Shown here piece by piece: positions 35,574 through 44,148 of a stretch of 64,000 nt of DNA (positions within the stretch are counted from its first letter, which is position 1; each line of letters begins with the position of its first letter). Below the pieces are notes generated by a model. That model was not told the origin of the DNA and made no database searches. It saw nothing but the letters and a program-made list of their open reading frames with translations. The DNA is from CAUZFZ01 sp963579025 (lineage in GTDB: Bacteria > Planctomycetota > Planctomycetia > Planctomycetales > Planctomycetaceae): contig CAUZFZ010000038.1 in NCBI GenBank assembly GCA_963579025.1, positions 1 to 64,000 on the forward strand, in the 5' to 3' direction. The translations under genes were made by a program, and so were the position numbers.

Positions 35574-36248
35574 ATGGACTCTTCAGAATCAGGCATCCCG
35601 GACGCCAGCGAACCGGCTGGTGAACCGCCGCGCCGTCTCAGGAAGCGGATCGTGATTCCGACCTGCCTGCTGGTGATTCTTGTGGGGTTGATGATCTGGG
35701 GCGTGATCCGGGGGAACTGGGCCGATCCCGTCGTGAAGAATCCGGCCACGTCGTCGGATGGAATCGTCACGCAACTGTATCAGGAACCAGACGGAACGAA
35801 GTTGGTTCGCTGCGCCGTCGTGCTGGAATATCCGATCGATGACGTGTGGTCAGTCGTCACGGACTATCTGCATTTCTCTGAGATCTTTTCGCATGTCTGC
35901 CACACGGAGATCCACCGTGATGCAGACGGCCTGTACCACCTGAAGGGAACGGCGACGGCGGGTCTGATTGGAGAATGGCCGTTCGAGGTTGCCATTCGCC
36001 ACACCGAGAACGCGAAAGAGCGAACGTCCCTGTGGGATAACCCCAGCGAGCAGCTTCGGCAAAACAGCGGAAGCTGGACGTTGACGTCGCTGGACACGGA
36101 ACGGACTCTGGTGGTTTATTCGCTTTCGGTCCAGGCGTACCCGTATCCCGACTTTCTGGTTCGGAACGCGTTTCTTTCGAAATTGCCCGGTATCGTCGAT
36201 GCCGTTGCCCGGGAAGTTGGGAAACGTCATGGCCGCCGCTCCTCGTGA
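35574..36248 (+). CDS. Membrane-anchored SRPBCC-fold protein
   Basis: A 224-aa protein. Residues about 22-45 form a single transmembrane helix (IVIPTCLLVILVGLMIWGV) after a Pro/Glu-rich start. The rest resembles the SRPBCC/START-type lipid- or ligand-binding fold, with the opening helix and strand pattern VVLEYPIDDVWSVVTDYLHFSEIFSHV. Later blocks such as GSWTLTSLDTERTLVVYSLSV and the C-terminal helix FLSKLPGIVDAVAREVGKR also fit. It overlaps the next gene by 20 bp, so translation is coupled. It may handle an intermediate or the finished product at the membrane, but it is not a usual member of known TOMM clusters. Confidence 0.75.
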   Translation: MDSSESGIPDASEPAGEPPRRLRKRIVIPTCLLVILVGLMIWGVIRGNWADPVVKNPATSSDGIVTQLYQEPDGTKLVRCAVVLEYPIDDVWSVVTDYLHFSEIFSHVCHTEIHRDADGLYHLKGTATAGLIGEWPFEVAIRHTENAKERTSLWDNPSEQLRQNSGSWTLTSLDTERTLVVYSLSVQAYPYPDFLVRNAFLSKLPGIVDAVAREVGKRHGRRSS

Positions 36249-37068
36249 GTCTTTTCACACACGACGCCCGCGTTTTGCCTTTCCGTTTACGATCCTCAGC
36301 AGCTCCGACACGGTGCGGCTGGTGGCCGGTGAGGACTACCGCTACACGCTGCGGGGGAGCGGCCTGGAGACGTGGCTTCCGCAATTGCTGAACCGGCTCG
36401 ACGGTCGGATGTTGTGGGAAGCGGCGCTGGAGCCGCTCCCGGCCGAACACCGCCAGGAAGCGGAACGTATCCTCGATCGGCTGTGTGGCGAACGCGTGCT
36501 GGTGGATGGCGAAGCGTCGCAGGCTCATCAGAGCCGACGATGGTCTCAGGAAGTGGTCGGGAGCGGGCAGGTCGCGGATCGGCTCGCGGAATCGTGTGAG
36601 CTGCCTGAGGATGGCGAATCCGTCCTCCGCATCCTTTGCCAGGACCGGCTCGACTACGCCCAGGCAATTGACTTCAATCGCGAGTCGCTGGCGAACAGCA
36701 CGTCGTGGCTGTGGATCAGTACCGGGGCGCTGAATCGAGCGTACGTCAGCCCGCCGTTTCTGCTGCATGCCGGGCCGTGTCTGGAATGCCTGCTGGCGGA
36801 CTTTCAGCGCATCTCACCCGTACCCGAAATGTACGCGCACCTGATTGACCATATGCGGTCGGGAGGCGAAATCCAGCCGGCGATGCTGCCCGATCCGGTG
36901 GTCGAAACCGTGCGGCAACTCGTATTGTGGAAGCAGTCTCTGCTGAGTGTTGCCGACCCTCCGGCGGCGTTGTATCGGCTGCACGTTGTGGAAGTGGAAA
37001 CGATGGAAGTCACAACGCACCGAGTCTTCGTGGACCCGGACTGTCCAGCATGCGGACGGCGTCGATGA
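36229..37068 (+). CDS. E1-like/RRE cyclodehydratase partner protein (TOMM C protein)
   Basis: A 279-aa protein from ATG 36229 (MAAAPRESFHTRRP), with GGGAAG upstream; ATG 36199 is an in-frame alternative. It resembles the bacteriocin-type cyclodehydratase partner family (TIGR03882-like). The N-terminal 80-90 residues (FTILSSSDTVRLVAGEDYRYTL, WLPQLLNRLDG, ERILDRLCGERVLVDG) look like the winged-helix precursor-binding element (RRE). CLECLL and, at the end, CPACGRRR form two CxxC pairs likely to bind zinc. It would bind the leader of a precursor peptide and present it to YcaO. It overlaps the SRPBCC gene by 20 bp and ycaO by 4 bp (ATGA). Confidence 0.82.
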   Translation: MAAAPRESFHTRRPRFAFPFTILSSSDTVRLVAGEDYRYTLRGSGLETWLPQLLNRLDGRMLWEAALEPLPAEHRQEAERILDRLCGERVLVDGEASQAHQSRRWSQEVVGSGQVADRLAESCELPEDGESVLRILCQDRLDYAQAIDFNRESLANSTSWLWISTGALNRAYVSPPFLLHAGPCLECLLADFQRISPVPEMYAHLIDHMRSGGEIQPAMLPDPVVETVRQLVLWKQSLLSVADPPAALYRLHVVEVETMEVTTHRVFVDPDCPACGRRR

Positions 37069-38303
37069 CTGCCAGCCGCTGGTACGAAAGCCGATTCACG
37101 GGGCTGTTTTCGCAGTTCGGCGCCATTCCAGTACGGCCCCATGATCCGCAGATCTTTGTCTGTGCTGGCGTTCTGCCGGCTGGTGGAGGCAGGGAAGAAG
37201 CGCTGGCCGTCGGCGGGGCCGGATGGAATGCCGATTCGGCTGAAGCGGCCTGCGTTGGCGAGGGAATCGAACGCGCCAGAACGTCCGCTCTGCCCGACGA
37301 TCAACTGATGGTTACGGCTTACGATAACTGGCCTCTTGACGAGCCCGCTGTCCGGCCCGATCAGTGGGTGCTCTTCCACCCGGAACAGTACGAGCAGCCC
37401 GGTTTCCCGTTCCAGCCGTTTACAACAAGCACTCGCTGCCGCTGGGTGTGCTTCCGCAAGGTGCCGACCGGTGAGCCGTATTGGGTTCCGGAAGAACTCG
37501 CCTATCTGGATTTGCCGGCAGGGGAATCGCACTGCATCTGTGCCTGCGCGTCTACCGGCCTGGCCTGTGGTCAGACGGCGGAGCACGCGTTGCTGCGCGG
37601 CCTGCAGGAAGTCATCGAGCGTGATGCCGTTATGGGAGCCTGGTGGGGCCGCTATGCACTCGAAGAGTGGCCTTCCCGAGACGTCCTGAAGCTGCTCGGC
37701 GAGGACATCACGCGTCGGATCCTGCGACCGAATCTGCGGTATCGATTCTTTCGCATCGATTCTCCGTTCGCAGACCATGTTACGCTGGTCACGCTGGAGG
37801 GTGACGACATCGAGGGATACTGCTTTTCAATCGGATCGTGCTGCCGCGAGCAACGCCAGCTCGCCTGGGAGAAGTCTCTGCTGGAAGCGATTCAGGGGCG
37901 GCATTACGTCCGGCACCTCAAACGGCAGATGACTGAACAGGGCGTGTCAATCGATGTGCCGACGACGTTTGCCGACCATGCGGTCTACTACAGTTTGTTT
38001 CCCGAGCGGCTGGAACAAACCGTTCTGGTCAACCCCATTGCCGCAACCGGCGACGGTGGGACTCGCAAGGAACGATTACTCGAACTGGTGAAACGTTTGG
38101 GAGCGTGCCGACCGGTGCTCTTTCGCACGATGACTCCACCATCCATCGCCCGGCAGATTCCGGATCAGGTCGTCGTCAAGGTTGTTGTTCCCGGTTTGCA
38201 CCCGATGCATGGAAACCACCTGTTGCCTCACCTTGGGGGGAGCCTGTGGACTCCGCGAGGACTGGATGAGTGGGTGCATGCGACGCCTCATCCGTTTCCC
38301 TGA
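37065..38303 (+). CDS. YcaO-domain cyclodehydratase (TOMM D protein)
   Basis: A 412-aa protein with the YcaO ATP-binding signatures: WNADSAEAACVGEGIERA, CACASTGLACGQTAEHAL-LRGLQEVIERDA and a later EKSLLEAIQGRHY. The C-terminus is PHPFP-stop, the PxPxP end needed for activity in studied azoline-forming YcaO enzymes. These enzymes use ATP to activate peptide amides so that Cys, Ser or Thr side chains cyclise to azolines. The start ATG 37065 overlaps the stop of the partner gene (ATGA). The stop codon lies in the first unit of an 18-bp tandem repeat, and the next three units each place another TGA in frame. Confidence 0.92.
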   Translation: MTASRWYESRFTGLFSQFGAIPVRPHDPQIFVCAGVLPAGGGREEALAVGGAGWNADSAEAACVGEGIERARTSALPDDQLMVTAYDNWPLDEPAVRPDQWVLFHPEQYEQPGFPFQPFTTSTRCRWVCFRKVPTGEPYWVPEELAYLDLPAGESHCICACASTGLACGQTAEHALLRGLQEVIERDAVMGAWWGRYALEEWPSRDVLKLLGEDITRRILRPNLRYRFFRIDSPFADHVTLVTLEGDDIEGYCFSIGSCCREQRQLAWEKSLLEAIQGRHYVRHLKRQMTEQGVSIDVPTTFADHAVYYSLFPERLEQTVLVNPIAATGDGGTRKERLLELVKRLGACRPVLFRTMTPPSIARQIPDQVVVKVVVPGLHPMHGNHLLPHLGGSLWTPRGLDEWVHATPHPFP

Positions 38304-38419
38304 CGAACACAGTTTCCCTGACGAACACAGTTTCCCTGACGAACACAGTTTCCCTGACGAACACAGTTTCCCACACGAACACAGTTTCCCACACGAACAC
38401 AGTTTCCCACACGAATACA
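38294..38419. repeat. 18-bp tandem repeat spanning the ycaO stop
   Basis: Seven consecutive units occur. Four read GTTTCCCTGACGAACACA and three read GTTTCCCACACGAACACA (the last with one change). Unit 1 includes the codons for the terminal Phe-Pro of YcaO and its TGA. Because 18 is a multiple of three, every unit is open in the two other forward frames, giving hexapeptide repeats FPDEHS or SLTNTV, and all three reverse frames are open as well. Confidence 0.95.
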
Positions 38420-38430
38420 GAGCCAGTGCC

Positions 38431-39135
38431 ATGTGTAACACGCTGCGACTTACCGAACTCGACCGCACGAGTTTTCCGGAGGTCCGTGATCTTGTTCTGG
38501 CCGCCGAGAAGGAAGCGGCGACCACCGAACCCCGACAGTACCCAGGTTATCCGCTCTGGCCTCTCCTGCGACTGCGACCACAACGGATGGCATCGCTGCA
38601 GCGAACGCTGGTCCGTCGCCGTTCATCACCGGAACTGGGCACCGTGCTGCCCGATCGGGCGGCGCTGAGCCGGTTGCTGCTGTTTGCCCACGGGATCACC
38701 GGTGAGGACCATCGCGGCCCCGTTCCGTCGTCTGGCGGGCTCCAGGCCCTGGAATTGTACATGGTCTGTTTCGGCGGCTGGTTACCCGCGGGTCTCTATC
38801 ATTACCAGAGACTCAGCCATTCGATGGCACAACTGGCCGACGGCTCAAATCGCGAGGCGTGGCTTGACCGGGTTCCGTCTTTAACACGCATCACCGGCGG
38901 CGCTCTGCTGTGGGTCATTGTCGGTGACTCGCAGCGTCTGTTCCACAAGTACGGCACCCGCAGTGACCGCTTCCTGCTACTGGAAGCGGGACACCTGATG
39001 CAGAATCTGTGCCTTCTGTCAGCCGGCCTCAACCTGACAACGGTCCCACTCGGAGCCTTCTTCGAGTCAGAAATCACGCAGGAGTTTTCACTTCCGGAAT
39101 CCGACCGTGTGCTGTACATGGGCGTCTGCGGCTGA
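38431..39135 (+). CDS. SagB-type FMN-dependent azoline dehydrogenase (TOMM B protein)
   Basis: A 234-aa protein resembling SagB-type nitroreductase-fold oxidoreductases, which bind FMN and oxidise azolines to azoles. Visible blocks are LQRTLVRRRSSPELG near the start, PVPSSGGLQALELYMV (flavin-site region), AGLYHYQRLSHSM, and RFLLLEAGHLMQNLCLLSAGLNLTTVP with the helix typical of the family. ATG 38431 lacks a good ribosome site. An in-frame ATG at 38266 has GAGG five bases upstream and would add a 55-residue N-terminus made of FPDEHS/FPHEHS repeats encoded by the tandem repeat. Which start is used decides whether the repeat is translated. It ends the operon; the next gene is convergent. Confidence 0.82.
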   Translation: MCNTLRLTELDRTSFPEVRDLVLAAEKEAATTEPRQYPGYPLWPLLRLRPQRMASLQRTLVRRRSSPELGTVLPDRAALSRLLLFAHGITGEDHRGPVPSSGGLQALELYMVCFGGWLPAGLYHYQRLSHSMAQLADGSNREAWLDRVPSLTRITGGALLWVIVGDSQRLFHKYGTRSDRFLLLEAGHLMQNLCLLSAGLNLTTVPLGAFFESEITQEFSLPESDRVLYMGVCG

Positions 39136-39243
39136 GTTTTCTGAGCGTACTCCTGCGATTCCGAAAGTCACGCGCGACTTTCGCTACGACAAAATCGGGA
39201 ATCTATTTCGGGACAATTCCTTAGTACGAGCCTGTAACACGGT

Positions 39244-41766
39244 TCAATGCTGAAACAGAAACTCGTCCTTGTTGAGAATCGCCCAACAGACATCTTCCAG
39301 CGCAGTTGATGCGCTGCTGTGCGATGCGATGTAACCGAGGCTGGCCCGCAGTTCCTGATCGGTCGGTGAACGGCACAGCGCCCGCTGGTAGAGATTGATG
39401 ACGATGTCCTGAGGGGGTCGCCCCTGTTTGAGTGCCGAGTGGAACCGATTGTCCGAGTGTTCCAGCATGCGGTGCAGGAAGCCCCCGTTGAGCAGTTCGA
39501 GTGCCTGGCCAAGGCTTGAATCTTCGCTGCGGTCACACGCACAGACGGACTGGCGTTCGGGCTGCCCGAAGACCTTCAGGAATTCAATGTCGCCCAGCCG
39601 GGCTCGATCATGAGGCTTCAGATCCGGAGCAGGCAGCCACGTGGCTCGCGTTCCGGGTGCAATCAACGCGAACTGTTCTGGCCGCCCGGTGACATCGCCT
39701 AGAGCGTCGACAAGCTGTTCGGCCGTCAGACGCCTTGGGATGTAATGAGAGAAATACCGGTCATCGTCACGATTGAATTTGTTCGCGCGGGAACTCGCCT
39801 GATACGAACGGCTGTTGAGAATCGTCCGCAGGACGTGTTTCCGGTCGTAGCCGTGCTCGACAAAGTCCGCCGCCAGCGCGTCGAGCAGCGGAGCGATCGA
39901 CGGAGGATTGGAATCGCGGAAGTCATCGAACGGTTCGACAATTCCACGCCCCATGACCTGCGCCCACAGGCGGTTAACCTCGACCCGCGCAAAGAACGGA
40001 TTGTCGCGCGACGTCAGCCAGGCGGCGAATGCCTGTCGACGGTCAGCGATGGCATCGACGGCAAGCTCGCTATCTCCCGGTACCCACGGCTGGATGACGC
40101 GACCGGTTGCGGGATGACGAATCTCGCCTGTCCCTGAGGCCCACAACAGGACCTCTTCCGGACGGTCAGTTTTCCGGCGTTCGATGCGATTGAAGAACGC
40201 CGCCAGACCGTAGTAGTCATTTTGCGTCCAGCGTTCGAACGGGTGGTTATGGCATTTGGCACATTGAATCCGAGTCCCCAGAAACAACTGTGCGGTCGTC
40301 TCCATTGCATCGAGTGTGTCGGCGGCCGTGCGGTAGTAGTTACCAGCCGGGCTGGTCATCGTGCTGCCGGATGCCGTTAACAACTCACGAGCAAACCGAT
40401 CGTAGGGCATGTTGCTGCTCATCGCCCCGGACAGCCAGCGGCTGTATTTGAATACGCTGGTCACTCCGATCTGCTTCCGCGACAGACGCAGCAGGTCACC
40501 CCATTTCTGAGCCTGAAAACGTGCGAACTCCGGTCGCTCCAGAAGTTCATCGATCCGTCGGGAACGCTTCCCGGGTGATTGATCGGAAGCAAAGCTGCGT
40601 GCTTCATCGGGAGTCGGCAACAGGCCGATCACATCGAGGGAAACTCGACGCACAAAAGCTTCATCACTACACAGGCCGGACGGCAGATACTGCAACTGCT
40701 TCAGCTTCTCATCAACGAGTTCATCGACATACGTCGGCGCGGGAGGGGCTTGCCACTGGAATCCCTCGATGTCCCGCACGAAGGTCAGCAGTGGAGTGGC
40801 AATGAATTCGAGGTAGCGAACGATGACGGCCGTTTCGCCGCGTTTCAGGCCGGTCACATGTCCCTGGGGCGTAACCTCCGCGACGTTGACATCAGACAGC
40901 GAGAACTGGGCGAGCGGAGTGACGTCGCGGACTGATCCGTCTGAGAAGTGCGCCAGTACATTGAACTGCTGCGAATTCGCCGGAAACCGAAGCACTCGCG
41001 CCTCTGGCGGGAAGACCTCGATGCCAGTGCACTGCACGTTTTCTGAGTCCTGGCGGCAGCCCTGACCGATCCAGGCCTGCAGCAGCGAATACAGAGGATC
41101 GCCCGTTCGCAGCCGGCGTCCGCCAGCATGAGGAATCTGCATCGTCGGTTTCCGCAGCAGCAGGCTGTCATCCGGATGAACCAGATTAACGCGTCTCCCG
41201 CGAAACTCACGGACGATCGACGCGCGGTCAAAATCGGGATCGAGGCCGAACAGTGACAGTCGAAATCCGGCTTTACCGTGTGGCGAACCATGACACGCGC
41301 CGCCGCTGCAACCGGCCTTCGCCAGGAGCGGCAACGTGTGATGGGCAAAAGACACCAGCTCGGGTGACGCCTGGCCGCTGACTTCGATTTTCATGCGGCG
41401 AGTGAGTGTGCCGATCTGGACCTCGACGGTCGTCGTGCCATTGCGGAGCGGTGATACACGTCCGGAACTGGTGACCGTCACAACCCCGGGGTCGGGGTCG
41501 GGAACTCGATAGGTGACGGCGTGCGTGACATCAGCCAATTCGGAATCCGACAGTCGGCCCGTCACGATCAACTGCAGCGTCTGCCGCGTGCCAGTGATAT
41601 GAAACGATGCCGGCTGGATCTCAATCTGCGTGATCGGATTGCTGTCCAGAGGCTGCGCGCCCAGACGGCTGGTCAGAGCCGACAGCACAAGGACGGTCAA
41701 TGCCATCCGGCCGAACGTGAAAACCAGTGACTGGTGATACACAGGTCGTTGGGGTCGAACCATCAA
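39244..41766 (-). CDS. DUF1549/DUF1553 protein with Big-type domain
   Basis: An 840-residue exported protein. It has a signal peptide (residues about 16-37) and a Big_2-like immunoglobulin domain (about 45-130). A cytochrome-like segment LLAKAGCSGGACHGSPHGK follows, with the C-x4-CH spacing typical of this planctomycete family. A second Big-like domain (about 245-330) precedes DUF1549 (VDELVDEKLKQLQYLPS, FVRRVSLDVIGLLPTPDE) and then DUF1553 (SRDNPFFARVEVNRLWAQVMGRG, QALELLNGGFLHRM). The role of these paired domains is unknown. It is the last gene of a DUF1501, TolB-like, DUF1549/1553 operon; the gap upstream is 15 bp. Confidence 0.93.
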   Translation of the reverse strand: MMVRPQRPVYHQSLVFTFGRMALTVLVLSALTSRLGAQPLDSNPITQIEIQPASFHITGTRQTLQLIVTGRLSDSELADVTHAVTYRVPDPDPGVVTVTSSGRVSPLRNGTTTVEVQIGTLTRRMKIEVSGQASPELVSFAHHTLPLLAKAGCSGGACHGSPHGKAGFRLSLFGLDPDFDRASIVREFRGRRVNLVHPDDSLLLRKPTMQIPHAGGRRLRTGDPLYSLLQAWIGQGCRQDSENVQCTGIEVFPPEARVLRFPANSQQFNVLAHFSDGSVRDVTPLAQFSLSDVNVAEVTPQGHVTGLKRGETAVIVRYLEFIATPLLTFVRDIEGFQWQAPPAPTYVDELVDEKLKQLQYLPSGLCSDEAFVRRVSLDVIGLLPTPDEARSFASDQSPGKRSRRIDELLERPEFARFQAQKWGDLLRLSRKQIGVTSVFKYSRWLSGAMSSNMPYDRFARELLTASGSTMTSPAGNYYRTAADTLDAMETTAQLFLGTRIQCAKCHNHPFERWTQNDYYGLAAFFNRIERRKTDRPEEVLLWASGTGEIRHPATGRVIQPWVPGDSELAVDAIADRRQAFAAWLTSRDNPFFARVEVNRLWAQVMGRGIVEPFDDFRDSNPPSIAPLLDALAADFVEHGYDRKHVLRTILNSRSYQASSRANKFNRDDDRYFSHYIPRRLTAEQLVDALGDVTGRPEQFALIAPGTRATWLPAPDLKPHDRARLGDIEFLKVFGQPERQSVCACDRSEDSSLGQALELLNGGFLHRMLEHSDNRFHSALKQGRPPQDIVINLYQRALCRSPTDQELRASLGYIASHSSASTALEDVCWAILNKDEFLFQH

Positions 41767-41781
41767 GACGTCGCTTTCAAG

Positions 41782-42699
41782 TCACTGTTTTGAGGCGACG
41801 GCCCCGGTCGGCACGCCCAGAAGATACAGGTCAAACTCACCATCACGTTCTGAAACGATGACCAGCTCGCGGCCATTCGGATGCCACGCGGGGTAATCGT
41901 CGCGTTCCTCCGAGTGGGTCAGACGCCGGACGTTGGTTCCATCGATATTCATCACATAAACCTCGTAGTTACCGGCTCGTGTACTGACGAACGCGATCTG
42001 TCTGCCATCAGGTGAGACAACGGGTCGGATATCCATGATCGAGTTTGTGGTCAGCCGACGGTCGTTCGATCCATCGGCCGACATGGCGTAAATTTCGTAA
42101 TTGTTCTCGCGGCTGTTGGAGAACACGATGGTCTTGCCATCGGGCGTAAAGGACGGCCAGTTGCTGATTCCCGAGCACTGGGTCAACTGCTGCTTGTCCT
42201 GGCCATTGGTATCAACGGACCACAACTGTTGCGGTCCGGTTTCCGCGAAGGCATAGACAACGCGTTTTCCGTCTGGCGAAACGACAGGGCTGCGGGTTCC
42301 GCCGCGGCCCCCATGCGTTACCGCCGCGTCTTTTTTCTGCTCAAGGTCCCGTATGACCAGCCGCGCCGTGAGGTTGCCCGTGCATTCCGTAAAAGCAACA
42401 AAGCGTCCGTCCGTTGAGAATGATGGTTCCAACTGATGCTTGTTCCCTGCGTCGTCAAAGACAGGCCTGGTCACTCGCGTGGCCATGTCCATACGCAGCA
42501 TACGAATCAGGTCCGGGCCGTCGTCGACGCAGTAGACCAGGTAGCGACCATGCTCGACGAATTGCGGGTCCCGCTTGTTGACACCATCGTCCGTCAGGCG
42601 TGCGGGATCCGCCGCGTCGAGGATTCCCTGCAATGCGAAGCCGGCAAGCAAGAGTGAAAACACGGCATTGGTTGTATGCCGACAGTCAAAGCAACTCAT
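41782..42699 (-). CDS. TolB-like beta-propeller protein (PD40 repeats)
   Basis: A 305-residue exported protein with a signal peptide (AVFSLLLAGFALQGILDAAD). It has repeated WD40-like PD40 blades with the marks FVEHGRYLVYCVDD, FSTDGRFVAFTECTG, VSPDGKRVVYAFAE, FTPDGKTIVFSNSR, VSPDGRQIAFVSTR and WHPNGRELVIVSER. These form a TolB-type propeller, probably periplasmic, usually for protein contacts. Its start overlaps the end of the DUF1501 gene by 14 bp and its stop lies 15 bp before the next gene, so the three are almost certainly one transcript. Confidence 0.9.
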   Translation of the reverse strand: MSCFDCRHTTNAVFSLLLAGFALQGILDAADPARLTDDGVNKRDPQFVEHGRYLVYCVDDGPDLIRMLRMDMATRVTRPVFDDAGNKHQLEPSFSTDGRFVAFTECTGNLTARLVIRDLEQKKDAAVTHGGRGGTRSPVVSPDGKRVVYAFAETGPQQLWSVDTNGQDKQQLTQCSGISNWPSFTPDGKTIVFSNSRENNYEIYAMSADGSNDRRLTTNSIMDIRPVVSPDGRQIAFVSTRAGNYEVYVMNIDGTNVRRLTHSEERDDYPAWHPNGRELVIVSERDGEFDLYLLGVPTGAVASKQ

Positions 42700-44029
42700 C
42701 GATCAGGCTCCCTCCATCCAGCACTTTCATTTCTGCTCGCTGCTGAGCACCGACACCGCACAGTTCCGCGATCGTTGTTCCGGCCATCAACGGCGTGATC
42801 GGACGCGAGACAGGTCGTTCGCCTTTGTCGTCGCTTTGTCCGATACACAAACCAGGCTGCACTCCGGCACCAGCCCAGATGGAGAAATAGCAGTCTTTGT
42901 GATGCTCGCGTGCGGCCCGGTTGCTGATTCTCGGGGTACGTCCGAATTCGCCCATCGCCACCAGCAGCGTGTCTTCCATCATGCCGCGGTCATACAGATC
43001 GTCCAGCAGCGTCGAGAATGCCCGGTCGAAGATAGGCCCGTGGCGGTCCTGCAGCAGTTCGAAGTTGTAGATGTGAGTGTCCCAGCCCCAGTCGCCGTTG
43101 GGCGTGAACGTTTCCACGTACTCGCTCCAGTTGACCTGAATGTACGGCACGCCGGCTTCGGCAAGTCGCCGAGCCAGCAGGCAGCCCTGCCCGAATGTCG
43201 TTCGCCCATAAGCAGAACGGGTGCGATCAGACTCCTGAGTCAGGTCGAATGCTGCCCGGGCTCCGGGACTCGTCAGCAATCCATAGGCCGACTGGAACGT
43301 GTGTCCCCATTCCGCGATGCCCGACGCGTCCAGGCGGTACCGTTCGTCGTCGAGCTGTTCGAGCAGTTGGCGACGGTCCTGAATGCGCTGGGCATTGAGT
43401 TTCGGCAGCATCTTCAGTGTGGGCATACTGACTTCGCCGCGCTCCGATGCGCTGACGAGGAATGGATCCCATGCCTTGCCCAGCGTGCCACCGCCATAAC
43501 CTTCAATGCGTCGCGGGAGGTCTCGCGGGATGCCCTTGCCGACATAGAAGAAGGGCGGCAGAGAACCTGTCTGACCGTGATGCTTCGCGACAATCGCGCC
43601 GAAATTCGGCTGAACTGGTCCGGGAGATTCTTCGAAACCGGTCACTCCCACCGTGCCGGCACCGGGATGACCATTGTTGGAATTCACCATCGAGCGGATG
43701 ACGCTGAAGCGATCACTGCGAGCGGCGGCACGAGGCAGAATCTCCGTGAACCGCATGCCGGTGGTGCGCGTCGGAATCGTCCCGAACGGTCCCCGGAAAT
43801 CCATGGAGGCGTCTGGCTTCGGATCCGCAAGATCCACATGACTTGGACCACCCCACAACCACAACAGGATTACCGATTTGGCCCGCGCCTTTTCACGGGC
43901 TGCGGCAATCGCCGACAGCGACGGCAGGCCGGCCCCGATGGCGAAGGGTGTTACGGAAGCTGCCCTTAGAAATGAGCGTCTGGACGCGCCGTGGCAGGTG
44001 CGCGCATCGAACGAGCCGAGATCAATCAT
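42686..44029 (-). CDS. DUF1501 protein with Tat signal
   Basis: A 447-residue protein. ATG 44029 is chosen because the twin-arginine signal CHGASRRSFLRAASVTPF starts about 15 residues in; an upstream extension of the frame to 44194 overlaps the lipoprotein gene. The body has DUF1501 blocks VILLWLWGGPSHVDLADPKP, NGHPGAGTVGVTGF, WGWDTHIYNFELLQDRHGP and VAMGEFGRTPRI. The family has a sulfatase/phosphatase-like core of unproven activity. It is exported folded. First gene of the operon with the TolB-like and DUF1549/1553 proteins; 119 bp separate it from the lipoprotein gene upstream. Confidence 0.93.
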   Translation of the reverse strand: MIDLGSFDARTCHGASRRSFLRAASVTPFAIGAGLPSLSAIAAAREKARAKSVILLWLWGGPSHVDLADPKPDASMDFRGPFGTIPTRTTGMRFTEILPRAAARSDRFSVIRSMVNSNNGHPGAGTVGVTGFEESPGPVQPNFGAIVAKHHGQTGSLPPFFYVGKGIPRDLPRRIEGYGGGTLGKAWDPFLVSASERGEVSMPTLKMLPKLNAQRIQDRRQLLEQLDDERYRLDASGIAEWGHTFQSAYGLLTSPGARAAFDLTQESDRTRSAYGRTTFGQGCLLARRLAEAGVPYIQVNWSEYVETFTPNGDWGWDTHIYNFELLQDRHGPIFDRAFSTLLDDLYDRGMMEDTLLVAMGEFGRTPRISNRAAREHHKDCYFSIWAGAGVQPGLCIGQSDDKGERPVSRPITPLMAGTTIAELCGVGAQQRAEMKVLDGGSLIDELL

Positions 44030-44148
44030 TGATGAACGATCCGAAGCCAGTGAGTATGAGAAATGCCACCGCCGAATCCCGGCGGTGGCATGTAGAGCCT
44101 GACACGACGTGTGACACGCTTGATGTGCCACAGCAATCCGAAGGCTGG

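Noticed and set aside
36927..37064. Upstream extension of ycaO
   Set aside because: It would overlap the partner gene by 140 bp; the ATGA overlap at 37065 is the normal junction.
38294..38419. CRISPR-like array
   Set aside because: Units are directly adjacent with no spacers; it is a simple tandem repeat.
38076..38525. Minus-strand frame through the 18-bp repeat giving CGKLCS-type repeats, tempting as a Cys/Ser-rich TOMM precursor
   Set aside because: It is antisense to ycaO and sagB, has no ribosome site, and its repeat is a by-product of an 18-bp unit that is open in every reverse frame.
42575..43969. 464-residue plus-strand frame antisense to the DUF1501 gene
   Set aside because: Shadow of a clear DUF1501 gene.
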